A stretch of 64,000 bases of DNA, from positions 124,001 to 188,000 of the forward strand of contig JACKBN010000005.1 of NCBI GenBank assembly GCA_020634565.1, read 5' to 3'. A model generated the notes under the pieces. That model was not told where the DNA came from. It made no database searches and was given only the letters and a program-made list of their open reading frames with translations. Source of the DNA: Ardenticatenaceae bacterium (GTDB taxonomy: Bacteria; Chloroflexota; Anaerolineae; Promineifilales; Promineifilaceae). How positions within the stretch are numbered: position 1 is the stretch's first letter; every line of letters starts with the position of its first letter. Positions 31,776 through 41,745 of this stretch are shown piece by piece. Position numbers and translations under genes: made by a program.

Positions 31776-32507
31776 TTATAAAACCGCCAACTGCTGCTTA
31801 TACGCCTGCACCGTGGCGTCCTGCTCACCCAGCAGGGCAAACAAGCCCTGCATCACTGGCCGAGCACGGCCGTTTCCGCCCCCATTGATCTCCATCAACA
31901 AACCATACATTGCCCCAGCATACTCCCGCTTTTGGATCATGTTAGCAATATTGACGTTGCTGCCGCTTAAACGGCCGTTTCCCACATCTACCAAAAACTG
32001 CGCCAACGGCCGTAACTGGTCCGCCTCGCCTGTGTCACTGGTGGGCAGGTGGCGCAGTGCCTCGCGGCCATTACCCTGACGCAGCAGCTCTTTTGCTTTT
32101 TGCAGGCGCGCTTGGGGGGTGGTGGGAACGGCCGTTTGCGGTTTCGGTTGGGCAGGCGCGGCATTGGGCATTTGCGCCAGCACCCGCTGCAAAAATTGGC
32201 GCACGTTTGGCTCCGGCTGCGCCCCCACAAACTCGTCGACGACACGGCCGTTGACAAATGCCTTCACCGCCGGAATGCCGCGCACGTTAAACTGCATCGA
32301 CAGCTGCTGGTTTTGGTCGCTGTTCACTTTGGCTAAGCGGAAACGGCCGTTATGCTCATTCGCCAATCGTTCCAGCACCGGCCCCAACATGCGGCAAGGC
32401 CCGCACCACGGTGCCCAAAAATCCACAATCACCGGCCGCTGGTGCGACTGCTGGATCACTTCTGCCTGAAAATTGGCCTGATTAACATCTAAAATCGTTG
32501 CGCTCAT
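31776..32507 (-). CDS. Thioredoxin-domain protein with C-terminal TPR-like region (CnoX/YbbN-like)
   Basis: 243 residues from the ATG at 32507, which has AAGGAAA before it; an ATG eight codons upstream is possible but less likely. The thioredoxin domain has VDFWAPWCGPCRMLGP with both active cysteines and the cis-Pro in VRGIPAVKAF. From about residue 130 a helical region (LQKAKELLRQGNGREALRHLP and on) fits the TPR tail of CnoX/YbbN, a redox chaperone that hands substrates to GroEL. E. coli CnoX lacks one cysteine, whereas this protein has an intact CGPC and should be redox active. The gene carries about five ACGGCCGT copies. Confidence 0.85.
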   Translation of the reverse strand: MSATILDVNQANFQAEVIQQSHQRPVIVDFWAPWCGPCRMLGPVLERLANEHNGRFRLAKVNSDQNQQLSMQFNVRGIPAVKAFVNGRVVDEFVGAQPEPNVRQFLQRVLAQMPNAAPAQPKPQTAVPTTPQARLQKAKELLRQGNGREALRHLPTSDTGEADQLRPLAQFLVDVGNGRLSGSNVNIANMIQKREYAGAMYGLLMEINGGGNGRARPVMQGLFALLGEQDATVQAYKQQLAVL

Positions 32508-32531
32508 CTGCTTTTCCTTGAATAATTTCAC

Positions 32532-32565
32532 CGCAAAGAAAAAGAAAATCTCTGCGTTCTTTGCG
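32532..32565. repeat. CGCAAAGAA / TTCTTTGCG dyad
   Basis: 9-bp arms around a 16-nt loop containing a further CTCTGCG word, just upstream of the thioredoxin gene. Similar CTCTGCG words occur at 35707-35731. Confidence 0.55.
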
Positions 32566-32683
32566 ACTCTGCGGTTTGCTTTTTTAAGTACAAAGTTGAT
32601 CTGTAAACGGCCGTAAGTGTACCCGCTAAATATAAAAATTAGGTCAACGAAGCAATATAGCAGCTACCCAAATTGAGAAAAAC

Positions 32684-33214
32684 ATGGAAAAGATAGAGAA
32701 TTTGACTCAATTTCTGAAAACGGGGTGCACAGGAATTTTAACGCCTGCGCTTACCTTAGCTCAGGCAATCGCTGAGCTTGGCACGCCAGACGGCCGCACT
32801 GTTCATGAAAATATCCGCTCCCCCCTCTCAGAAAAACAAGTAACGCAAAATAACTTGCATTATGGGGCGTTATTTTTAGTATTTTTTGCCCAAGACCTTT
32901 ATCAATTTAATTTTGAAACGGCGAACGCCTCTATACTTGGTTTGCCACACCGATTGGATGCCTCATGGTATGATGACGTTCGTTTATGGCAACCGGAACA
33001 ATTCCGCGAGTTACTTCAAACATCACGTATAGAAAGCCACGGTTATCGTATTGATAATGATGAAAATGGGGAAGAAATGATAATTGCTGTTCCTGCATCT
33101 AAATCCTATTGGTTCTTTATTAACAAAAAGCTGTATAAAGTTTCATGGAAGTGGAAACGAGATGATTATATTTATTTTTCCTCGGCTCTAAGTGCCAAGT
33201 TACTTTGGTCATGA
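32684..33214 (+). CDS. Hypothetical soluble protein
   Basis: 176 residues, no signal peptide or membrane segment, Trp/Tyr-rich C-terminal half (KSYWFFINKKLYKVSWKWK). AT-rich compared with the neighbourhood and without ACGGCCGT, like the genes at 30.4, 47.7 and 56.2 kb. I recognise no family. The open frame is clean and has good flanks, so it is probably a real gene. Confidence 0.55.
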   Translation: MEKIENLTQFLKTGCTGILTPALTLAQAIAELGTPDGRTVHENIRSPLSEKQVTQNNLHYGALFLVFFAQDLYQFNFETANASILGLPHRLDASWYDDVRLWQPEQFRELLQTSRIESHGYRIDNDENGEEMIIAVPASKSYWFFINKKLYKVSWKWKRDDYIYFSSALSAKLLWS

Positions 33215-33255
33215 GGTCTACCTCAGGATAATGAGAGACAAGGATTTAAAAACTT

Positions 33256-33754
33256 ATGAAGATTGATGACCTGCAACTGCTGTTTGATTACCATTATTGG
33301 GCATTAGACCATCTACTCAACCATTTACGCGAACTGCCCGCCGCACAGTTAACCACAAACTCCCCCCACTTTTATCACAAAACAGCCCAGCAAACCGTCC
33401 TGCACATTCTCGATGTGGATTGGAGCTGGCGGCTGCGTTGTCAGGGAAAACCTGGCGGGCAATATTTGTGGGAAGTAGAGGATTTGCCCGATCTGCCAGC
33501 AATGCATACCTTTCTGCACCAGGAACAAGAAACAATCAACCACTATCTGGCAAGCCTGAGCGAAGCAGACCTCACGGCCAAGGTTCAGTACGCGGAAGGC
33601 AAAGAAGGCGTGGCCTCGCTGGCAAATTCTCAGCCACATCATTAACCACGGCACCGAGCACCGCACAGAAATTGGCCACTTCCTCACGGAATGGGGCAAA
33701 TCGCCCGGCGAACTGGGATTATTCCGTTATTTGGTAGCGGTACGGAATGCTTAA
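33256..33754 (+). CDS. DinB-family protein, single frameshift
   Basis: The first frame gives FDYHYWALDHLLNHLRELP, then AQQTVLHILDVDWSWRLR, typical of the DinB/YfiT four-helix fold, but it ends early at 33645. From about 33610 the conserved end (RWQILSHIINHGTEHRTEIG, then LGLFRYLVAVRNA) continues in the next frame and stops at 33754. One base in excess around 33600-33620 explains this. The corrected protein is about 165 aa, normal for the family, with the three metal-site His residues (DYHYW, VLHIL, GTEHR). Members often act as metal-dependent thiol transferases; the role here is unknown. The frameshift is probably a sequencing error. Confidence 0.75.
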
Positions 33755-33827
33755 TGTTGCTTTCCCCTTACAAATGATTAACAACCTTTTGTTGTTCCCT
33801 TAACATCCATTTCCTATAATTCCCACC

Positions 33828-35660
33828 ATGAGTTTTGCAATTGGATCCACTGTCGGCAGCTATAACATAGAAGAAAAGTTAGGTCAGGGTGGCATGGCCA
33901 CCGTCTACAAAGCATACCACGAGCGGCTGGACCGCCACGTGGCCATCAAGGTACTGCACGCCGTCTTTAAGGATGACGACAGCTTCCTGCGCCGCTTCAC
34001 GCGCGAGGCGCAGGTGGTGGCCCGGCTGGAGCATCCCAACATCGTGCCCGTCTATGATTTTGCCGAGCATGAGGGCTACCCCTACCTTGTGATGCGCTTT
34101 GTGCAAGGGGAAACGCTCAAGGAAAAACTGGGCCAGGGCACGCTTTCCACCAAAGAGATGATCCGCATTGCCAGTCGCGTGGCCGATGGACTGGACCACG
34201 CCCACAAGCAGGGTGTGCTGCACCGCGACATTAAGCCCTCGAACATTTTGCTTACTCTTGGCGGTGGCGTATTTATTGCCGATTTTGGCCTGGCGCGCAT
34301 TACCCAATCGGGCGAATCAACCATGTCGCAAGACATGATCATGGGAACGCCCCAATACATTTCACCCGAGCAGGCCAGAGGCAACGTAGATTTAGACGGC
34401 CGTACTGACATCTACTCCTTTGGCATCATCATTTATGAGATGGTCACCGGACGCGTGCCCTTTGCCGCCGACACCGGCTACTCGGTCATCCACTCGCAAA
34501 TTTTTGATGCCCCGCCGCTGCCCAGCAGCCTGAACGACAAAATCAGTCCGGCGCTGGAGCTGGTGCTGCTGAAGGTGCTCAGCAAAGAGCCAGCCGAACG
34601 CTACGCCACCGCCGGGGAATTTGTGGCCGCCTTCAAAGAAGCGCTGCAAGATGCGCCTAGCAAAATCGGTCCATCCGGTGCGGCCGTTTTGCCAGATGCA
34701 ACCGAAAAGAAAACGCAGCCAATGGCCACGCAGGTGCTAAGCGAAGCCGAAGTGACCGTTCTCAACCAGGAAGCGCCCCCACCCTTGCCCAACTTCGACG
34801 ATGCGCCCAGCAGCAGCACGCCCCAACCCGCTGCCGCCAAACCCAGACGGCCGTTACTGCTGGTCGGCATTGGCGTCATTTTGGGCATGTGCATCTTGTC
34901 CGCCCTCATCATCTTTGTGGTGCGGAATCGAAACCTGCCGGAAACGGACAACCGCCCCCCAGAAACGGCCGTTGACCCCTCCGCAGCAAATCCACCAAAC
35001 GAACCACCCGCTGAATTCGCCGAAGAGATTGAACTTCCGCTGATTATTCGCCCCGTGCCAGAACTAGAAGATCTGTACGCTGAAAACCCAGAAAGCAACA
35101 TTTTGGCCGCCGAACTAGCCGCCGCCTACCTGCGCGACGAACGCCCGGAGGATGCCCGCACCGTCGTGCGCGACATTGTGCAGCGCACCCGCGTGCCCAT
35201 CGCCATTCACACGCTCACCAGCCGACTCATGGAAGAGCAGCAATACGAGCTGGCCATCGTGGTGCTGGAAGAAGGGCTCACCCGATACCGCCAGGATTTG
35301 GAAATCCAGCAAAACCTGATGATGGCCTACCTGTTAAACGATACGTCAGGACGGCGTGTCGAAGAGTATCTGGCACTGCTGCGCGAAGATGCTCATCATC
35401 CCACCACGCTGGCCATCGGCGAAGCGTACATGCTGTACGACGACGGCCGTTTACGATTAGCCCTCCCCCTGCTTGATGCCCCCGAAGCATTGGATGACGG
35501 CCGTTTCGCGGCTGATCTGCTGTTTGTGAAAGCCCAACTGTTGAAAGAACTCGACCGGCCCGATGAAGCGCTGGCCACTTTAGAAGAAGCCCTCCAGCAC
35601 GAGCCATCCGCCTGGCTGGCTACCCGAATTGAAGAAAACATCGTAGAATTACGGCCGTAA
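33828..35660 (+). CDS. Membrane-anchored Ser/Thr protein kinase (PknB-like) with TPR sensor end
   Basis: 610 residues. The N-terminal kinase domain has KLGQGGMATVYKAY (glycine loop), HVAIKVL (Lys), HRDIKPSNILL (catalytic loop), IADFGLARI and GTPQYISPEQARG, all intact. A Pro/Gln-rich linker leads to a membrane helix (about 343-365, LLLVGIGVILGMCILSALIIFVV). The outer part is acidic and Pro-rich and then consists of TPR-like helices (about 420-600). PASTA repeats are absent. It stands alone, 95 nt ahead of tpiA, with no phosphatase nearby. Confidence 0.9.
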   Translation: MSFAIGSTVGSYNIEEKLGQGGMATVYKAYHERLDRHVAIKVLHAVFKDDDSFLRRFTREAQVVARLEHPNIVPVYDFAEHEGYPYLVMRFVQGETLKEKLGQGTLSTKEMIRIASRVADGLDHAHKQGVLHRDIKPSNILLTLGGGVFIADFGLARITQSGESTMSQDMIMGTPQYISPEQARGNVDLDGRTDIYSFGIIIYEMVTGRVPFAADTGYSVIHSQIFDAPPLPSSLNDKISPALELVLLKVLSKEPAERYATAGEFVAAFKEALQDAPSKIGPSGAAVLPDATEKKTQPMATQVLSEAEVTVLNQEAPPPLPNFDDAPSSSTPQPAAAKPRRPLLLVGIGVILGMCILSALIIFVVRNRNLPETDNRPPETAVDPSAANPPNEPPAEFAEEIELPLIIRPVPELEDLYAENPESNILAAELAAAYLRDERPEDARTVVRDIVQRTRVPIAIHTLTSRLMEEQQYELAIVVLEEGLTRYRQDLEIQQNLMMAYLLNDTSGRRVEEYLALLREDAHHPTTLAIGEAYMLYDDGRLRLALPLLDAPEALDDGRFAADLLFVKAQLLKELDRPDEALATLEEALQHEPSAWLATRIEENIVELRP

Positions 35661-35706
35661 TTCTTACCAATTCAACCCCAGAGACGGCCGTTGTGCAGAC
35701 CCGATT

Positions 35707-35731
35707 TCTCTGCGCCTACGCCTCTCTGCGC
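35707..35731. repeat. CTCTGCG word repeat before tpiA
   Basis: TCTCTGCGCCTACGCC followed by TCTCTGCGC, a direct repeat in the gap before tpiA. It is related to words at 32.53-32.58 kb. Confidence 0.4.
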
Positions 35732-35754
35732 TAGTTTATTTTTGAAGGAGAGTC

Positions 35755-36507
35755 ATGCGTACCCCAATTATTGCTGGAAACTGGAAAATGAATAAAACGG
35801 CCGCTGAAGCGGTTGAATTTGTTCGCGAAATTCGTAACGGCCTCAGCCAGATCAAAGGCGTAGACAAGGTTGTTTGCCCGCCGTTTATCGCCCTGCCCGG
35901 CGTTGCCGAAGCGCTGCAAGCCACCGACATCGGTGTGGGCGCCCAAAACATGCACTTTGCCGACAACGGTGCCTATACGGGCGAATGCGCGCCCAACATG
36001 CTCACCCCGTTCTGCTCCTACGTCATCATCGGCCACTCCGAACGGCGCGAATATTTCAACGAAACGGACGAAGGCGTGAACAAAAAAGCCAAAGCGGCTT
36101 TGGCTCACGGCCTCATTCCCATCATCTGCGTCGGTGAAACGCTGGCCCAAAATGAAGCAGGCGAAACACAAGCCTTTGTCAGCGGGCAGGTGCGTGCCGC
36201 TCTGGATGGCCTGACGGCCGAACAGGTCGCCGGTCTCATCATCGCCTACGAACCAATTTGGGCGATTGGCACCGGCAAATCCGCCAGCGCCGCCCAGGCG
36301 GGCAGCATTATCGGCCTCAGCGTGCGCGGCCCCATCGCCGACATGTTTGGCGAAGAAACCGCCCAAAAAGTACGCATCCAGTACGGCGGCAGCGTCAAAG
36401 AAAACAACATCGCCGAATACATGGCCCAGCCAGACATCGACGGTGCCCTGGTTGGTGGGGCCAGCCTCAAGGCAGGCTTTGTCGAACTGGTGAAAAACGC
36501 AGTCTGA
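35755..36507 (+). CDS. tpiA: Triosephosphate isomerase
   Basis: 250 residues, standard length. The N-terminal GNWKMNK has the catalytic Lys, IGHSERR has the catalytic His, AYEPIWAIGTGK has the catalytic Glu, and QYGGSVKENN closes the phosphate site. It interconverts dihydroxyacetone phosphate and glyceraldehyde 3-phosphate in glycolysis. GAAGGAGAG lies just before the ATG. No other glycolysis gene adjoins it. Confidence 0.97.
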   Translation: MRTPIIAGNWKMNKTAAEAVEFVREIRNGLSQIKGVDKVVCPPFIALPGVAEALQATDIGVGAQNMHFADNGAYTGECAPNMLTPFCSYVIIGHSERREYFNETDEGVNKKAKAALAHGLIPIICVGETLAQNEAGETQAFVSGQVRAALDGLTAEQVAGLIIAYEPIWAIGTGKSASAAQAGSIIGLSVRGPIADMFGEETAQKVRIQYGGSVKENNIAEYMAQPDIDGALVGGASLKAGFVELVKNAV

Positions 36508-36519
36508 TAATTTGCAGTC

Positions 36520-36559
36520 GCGGATTCTTTCCACCGATAACTACTCGGAAAGAATCCGC
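36520..36559. repeat. 13-bp perfect inverted repeat after tpiA
   Basis: GCGGATTCTTTCC and GGAAAGAATCCGC around a 14-nt loop, 12 nt past the tpiA stop. There is no T-run, so it is either a transcript-end stabiliser or a mobile-type palindrome. Confidence 0.7.
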
Positions 36560-36583
36560 AGCTACATCTCAACGGAACGGTTT

Positions 36584-37372
36584 ATGAGCAATGCCCTCAT
36601 GCCCTTTGTCTGGGTTGCTTTTGCCATGATCATCTTGCTGATCATGCAGCGCTGGATTCATACCCACCTGCATGGTCTTTCGCTGCTGCTCATGGGCAAG
36701 CCAGAACGGGCTATTATTTTCTACGCGATTGTGTTGCTGCCGGGCGTGTTTTTGCATGAGCTAAGCCATTGGCTGGCAGCCACATTTCTGGGCGTGCGCA
36801 CCGGCGGCTTCTCCATCATCCCCAAAATGCAGTCCGATGGCACGGTGCAGCTGGGTTACGTGGAATATTACAAAGGGCGCACTCTGGGTCCCATTCGCGA
36901 AAGCCTGATCGGGGGAGCGCCGTTGATTGTGGGAACGGCCGTTATTCTGCTCATTGGTTTCCAGGTATTTAGCGTCACGCAGCTAACAACCGCTTTGCAA
37001 TCTGGCGAATTGGAGGCGTTAACCACGGCGCTGGAGCAAATCTTCCAGACGCCTGACTTTTTCCTCTGGCTGTACCTGCTTTTTGCCATTGCCAACGGCA
37101 TGATGCCCAGCCGCTCCGACCGCCGCGCCTGGCCCGCCTTCTTGCTGGCGATGGCCGCCGCCGTCCTCGTCCTGTCGCTGCTGGGCTGGATGGGCCTCAT
37201 CCTTGATAGCTTGGCGGGGCCAGTAACGGCCGTTTTCAGTCACCTCGGACTGGCGCTTTCTATGGCCATCGGGGTCAACGTCTTTTTCATGGCGGTCATT
37301 GCCTCGTTTGAGGGAATTCTAGGCCGCGCCAAAGGCGTTTCGGTTGAGTACGGCCCGGCCGATTCTCAGTAA
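36584..37372 (+). CDS. Polytopic membrane protein with HExxH motif (M50-like)
   Basis: 262 residues from the ATG at 36584; a start at 36512 would lie in the inverted repeat. There are about five to six membrane helices. The second carries LPGVFLHELSHWLAATFLG, with the HExxH zinc-protease motif in a membrane setting as in site-2 proteases. A later ANGMMPSRSDRRAWPAF loop may supply the third ligand, but the usual NPDG/LDG motif was not seen. It could therefore be a non-canonical M50 protease or a relative without that activity. The glycosyltransferase follows after 17 nt. Confidence 0.65.
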   Translation: MSNALMPFVWVAFAMIILLIMQRWIHTHLHGLSLLLMGKPERAIIFYAIVLLPGVFLHELSHWLAATFLGVRTGGFSIIPKMQSDGTVQLGYVEYYKGRTLGPIRESLIGGAPLIVGTAVILLIGFQVFSVTQLTTALQSGELEALTTALEQIFQTPDFFLWLYLLFAIANGMMPSRSDRRAWPAFLLAMAAAVLVLSLLGWMGLILDSLAGPVTAVFSHLGLALSMAIGVNVFFMAVIASFEGILGRAKGVSVEYGPADSQ

Positions 37373-37389
37373 CCCCAATTCATAAACAG

Positions 37390-38273
37390 ATGGTTTCTGT
37401 CCTCATCACGGCTTTTCGTGAACCCGTAACGGTGGCCCAGGCCATCGAGGCTTTTTTGCCCCAGCTGCCGCCGGAAAGCGAGCTGCTCATTGTTTGCCCC
37501 GATGCGGAGACAACGGCCGTTGTCCACCAATACGCCCAAAAATTCCCCCAAATCCACCATGTGCCCGAACCAGAACAACGCGGCAAGCCTGCGGCGCTGA
37601 ACCTTGGTTTGCAGGCCGTCAAAGGCGACATCGTGGTGTTCAGCGACGGGGACGTCACGATTGGGGAAAACGCGCTGGCGCACTGCTGGCTCCCTTTGCC
37701 AATGAAAACGTCGGGGCGGTGACGGGACGGCCGTTTTCTAGCAGTCCGCGCAGCACAAAGTTAGGCTACTGGTCACACGTTTTGGTAGAAGGAGCCCACC
37801 AAACTCGGCTGGCCCGCGACACGACGGACGAATTCTTACTCTGCTCCGGCTACCTCTTTGCCGCCCGTCGTCAACTCATCCCGCCCATTCCGGAAGACGC
37901 GCTGGCAGAAGATGCCGTCATCTCCCACCGCATCGCTGAGCAAGGGTATCAGATTCGGTACGCGCCGGAAGCGGCCGTTTTTGTGAAGTACCCCACCACC
38001 TACGCCGACTGGCTGCGGCAAAAGGTGCGCTCTGCTGGTGGCTATGCGCAGGATTACGTGCGCAACTCGCCCTACTCCATGCGCTCCGCCAGGCTGGAAG
38101 CGCAGCAAGGCACTGCGCTGGCCCTCAAATTTGCCCGTTCTCCAAAGGAACTGTGGTGGACGCTGCTCCTGTTTGCGGCGCGGCTGCATTTGTGGGCACT
38201 GGTTTTTTGGCAGGTACGGGTGAAGAAACGGCCGTTAACAACCCTCTGGCAACGCGTCGAAACCACCAAATAA
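37390..38273 (+). CDS. Family 2 glycosyltransferase, single frameshift
   Basis: The first frame (to 37722) has VSVLITAFREPVTVAQAIEAF, RGKPAALNLGLQAVKGD and FSDGDVTIGENAL, a GT-A fold donor site. The second frame picks up at about 37684 (LLAPFANENVGAVTGRP) and runs on with LCSGYLFAARRQL, LAEDAVISHRIAEQG and the QKVRSAGGYAQDY stretch. Inserting one C near 37681-37684 joins them into a protein of about 294 aa. The last part contains a hydrophobic stretch (LLLFAARLHLWALVFWQV). Substrate unknown. A sequencing deletion is the simplest cause. Confidence 0.78.
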
Positions 38274-38280
38274 AGATTTG

Positions 38281-38350
38281 GACGCTGATTAACGCGGATG
38301 ACGCTGATTTTATTTCTCTTCATCCGCGTTATCTGCGTTCATCCGCGTCC
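38281..38350. repeat. CGCGGAT-type intergenic dyad repeat
   Basis: GACGCTGATTAACGCGGATGACGCTGA-like words on one side and the complementary CATCCGCG and CATCCGCGTCC words on the other, between convergent genes. The same pattern is at 41629-41694. Confidence 0.7.
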
Positions 38351-38359
38351 TATTAAAAA

Positions 38360-41300
38360 CTAAACAACCAACCGCAACGTTACAATCTGGAATGGCTTCA
38401 CATACAATTTCAGCTCAGTGCCATCCACCGCCACCGATTCCATTGTTTCTTCCAGCAAATTGCATAGATGCGCCTCGGCGACGGGGAATCTGGTGGTGAA
38501 CGTCAGCCAGCCGCGCTGCCGGTTGCACTCGTAGCCACGTACAATGAGGCCGCGACCATCTTCGGCTTGCTTCACCGTTTCTACGATGAAGTTGGCTGGC
38601 GTTTGGATGAGCGACGGAGACGGCCGTTCCTCACCCCCCACACCCTCCACCACCAGCAGCGGATCGTTGAACGCATACGCCACCTGCGCAATCTCAGCGG
38701 GATTGACGACGCTACCTGCGTTCGCATGCGGATAAAGCGCATAAGCAAACTGGTGCCGTCCCTGATCCGCTTCCGGGTCGGGGCTGGTGGGGGCACGCAG
38801 CAGCGAGAGCCGCATCACGTTGTTATGAATGTCGTGCCCGTATTTGCAATCATTGAGCAGCGCCACGCCGTAACCGCCTTCACTGAGATCGACCCATTTT
38901 TGAGCGGCCGTTTCAAAGCGCGCCCAATCCCAGGAGCTGTTGCGATGCGTCGGTCGCTGCACGCTGCCCCACTGGATTTCGTAGGTGGCCACCGGCGACA
39001 GCACGTCCACCGGGAAGGCTGTCTTGAGCAGAATGTGGCGTTCCTGCCAATCGATGGTCGTGTCAAAGCGGAGCAGCGGGCTGTTGTAGCTGAGAGAGAT
39101 GTGCTGGGTGTACTCGCTGCTCAAAATGCGCCGACGGATGACCAACGTCGCCCGCAGCGGCCCGGCTTCAATCACCTCTACGCTGCTGGCCGGTTCCGCC
39201 AGATACGTCTTGTCGTCGTAGTAAATATCAATGTCCCACGCGTCCCAATTGAGCGGACGGTCCACGAATGCCTGGAACTGGTTGCCAATCGTGCCAGGAG
39301 GCAGCACTTCGCGCCGCTGCACCTTGTCGTAAACGCGGCAAATGTCGCCCGATTCGTTAAATTCCACGCGAAGGTAAGCGCGTTTTCCAGCAATTTTGGG
39401 AGGCGATGAGCGGGTAGTCGTTGGGGTTTGGTTGCTTGGTGGCTGACCATTGTGAAGCTGAACGGCCGTATCGCCAAACCATCCATCTCCACCCCACCCA
39501 GCAGCGTGCCGCCCTCAACTTCTTGCGTCAACACGCCAGCTACCTGCTTCCCTTCTGGCAAACTACCTGCCCAAAATGCCAAATCGTTGCGAGCAAAACC
39601 AGTCGGGTTGATGAGCAGTAAGTCGCCGCCGCTTTGTTGTTGGATAACTTGGAGGGCGGTTTGGGAAACGGCCGTTGCCATCTCCCCAATCTCTGCATAA
39701 TCTCGCGCGGAATCCTCGTACACTTGGTGAATGCTGCTGCCGGGAATGATGTCGTGGAACTGCTGCAAACATTGCCGCTGCCACGCCTGCCGCAATGTTT
39801 CATGCGGATAGGCAAATGTGCCGTCCAGCAGCGCCGCCTGCGCCGCCAAAAACTCCGCATCGTGCAGCAAAAACTCGGTTTTACGATGCGCCCGCTTGTT
39901 GCGACTTTGCGTTGTGAGCGTGCCCCGGTGCAGTTCCAGGTACAGCTCATTATTCCAGGTCGGCAGCTCCGCCCCGCTCTCCGTCTCCAACCGCCGGAAA
40001 AAGTCTATGACTTTGCCCTGCTGTACGCGCGGCAGGCCAGGGAAATCAGTCAGCCATTGGGCGTTTTCGTTCATTTCGCGGGTGGGGCCGCCACCGCCGT
40101 CGCCGTAGCCGTAGCTCATCAACAGCACGTTTTGCGACTCTTTGTGCTGCAATTTACTCCACGAACCGAGCGCGGTGAAGGCGCGCAGCTGGGCGTTGTA
40201 GGTGGCTGAGTTGAGCAAATCTTGCGGACCAGGTTTTTCGCTACGCCACGGCGTTTCTGGCGTCGTGCTGAAATGGGTCAACACCTGCGTGCCGTCAATC
40301 CCTTGCCACCAAAACGAGTCGTATGGCATTTTATTCACTTGATTCCAGCCAATTTTGATGGTGAAAAAGTAATCCAGCCCGGCCAATTTGATCAGCTGCG
40401 GCAAGCTCCAAGCGTAGCCAAACACATCGGGCAGCCAGAGCAACGGCGATTCGGCGGCATCACCAAAATGCTCGCGGAAGAAGGTGCGGCCCAGCAAAAA
40501 CTGCCGCGCCAGCGATTCCGGCCCGGTGATGTTGCAATCCGCCTCCACCCACATACCGCCGATCGGTTCCCAACGGCCGTCTGCTACTCTTGCCTTCATT
40601 GCCTCAAATAATTCTGGATAATCCTGCCGCACATAATCATAAAGCTGGGGCTGGCTCTGGGTGAAATGGTAATCGGGAAACTGCTCCATCAGGCGCAGCA
40701 CGTTGGTGAAGGTGCGCCCCGCCTTGCGCCGCGTTTCGGCCAACGGCCACAGCCAGGCCACGTCGATGTGGGCGTGTCCAGCGGCAATGAGATCGACGTC
40801 CAGTGCGGCTCCAGCGTCGGCAATGCCTTCGCGTAAAGCGGCGAGCGCCTCCGGTACGCTGTCGTAAAAAGCATCACCAAATGGTTCCCGTAAATCGAGT
40901 AATTTATAAGCAGCGTCCAGCGCGTTGAGCAGGCGCATTTTCGCGGGATGGGCTTCGTCGAGCAGCTCCACAGTTTCCAGTGCGGTGCGAGAGCCAACGA
41001 CAAAATCCCGCGTAGGTGAATCAATCTGCACCACGGCACATTCCCGCAGCATGAGCTGCTTGCCTGCTTCATAGCCCACCGTACTCGTCCAACCCCAGAG
41101 CAGAATGTGGTGAGAACGGCCGTCTCGCAATTCTGGCGGCAGCAAAACTTCCTGATGATGCCGATCCACCGCCGCGTACGGTTGGCCATCCAGGTAGACC
41201 AGCGCTTCGGGATGGCTGAACTGGCCCGCGTCTCCCAGCGGCAAATGCAGGGCGACGGGCGCGTCGGCGGCAAAGTTCTCAGACACAGTAAAGCTGCCGC

Positions 41301-41520
41301 GCATTACAAAATTGATGTTGGCCCCACCCCAATACGAATGGGGCGGCAGGCTGGTCCAAGCACTGTCATCAAACTGGGCATCGAGCAGTTGCGCATCCAG
41401 TTCGCGCATCTCCTTGTAGCGAAAGGGAGCCAACTGTTGTAGCTGCCGATACACAAGCGTTTCTACAATTTTTTGGTAACGGCCGATTTTTTGCTGGGTT
41501 AAACGAATGGTGTGTTTCAT
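38360..41520 (-). CDS. Alpha-mannosidase, glycoside hydrolase family 38, frameshifted
   Basis: Two overlapping minus-strand frames make one GH38 enzyme of about 1050 aa. The first (from 41520) has the catalytic region AGHAHIDVAWLWPLAE (zinc site) and GGMWVEADCNI with the nucleophile Asp, then the middle helical domain. The second (from about 39400 to 38360) carries the C-terminal beta domains, starting KRAYLRVEFNESGDICRVYDK. Between about 39360 and 39440 the reading frame shifts at least twice, all explainable by small indels in C and A runs. The enzyme releases alpha-mannose from oligosaccharides. No signal peptide was seen, so it is likely cytoplasmic. Confidence 0.82.
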
Positions 41521-41628
41521 AAGGTCTCCGCATGGTTAAAAAAGGTGCGCCATTTTACCCCGATTTTGGTTGGTATGGTGGGTTCTAAAATGCGGTTTTT
41601 CATTCATCTAACTTCTGAAATGAGTAAG

Positions 41629-41694
41629 GACGCGGATGAACGCAGATAAACGCTGATTTTTATTTATCGGCGTCATCCGCGTTTATCCGCGTCC
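41629..41694. repeat. CGCGGAT-type intergenic dyad repeat, second copy
   Basis: GACGCGGATGAACGC and further words in the first half, GTCATCCGCGTTTATCCGCGTCCC in the second half taken as words, forming a long imperfect stem with an AT-rich loop. It lies in the 225-bp gap upstream of the divergent mannosidase and serine hydrolase genes. Confidence 0.7.
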
Positions 41695-41745
41695 CATTTG
41701 CAACCAAAGCACAACCCTGGATAATGGCGGCACAAAAGCGAGGGC

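Noticed and set aside
38468..39409. Plus-strand 313-codon frame over the mannosidase end
   Set aside because: Shadow of the C-terminal GH38 domain, which reads well on the minus strand.
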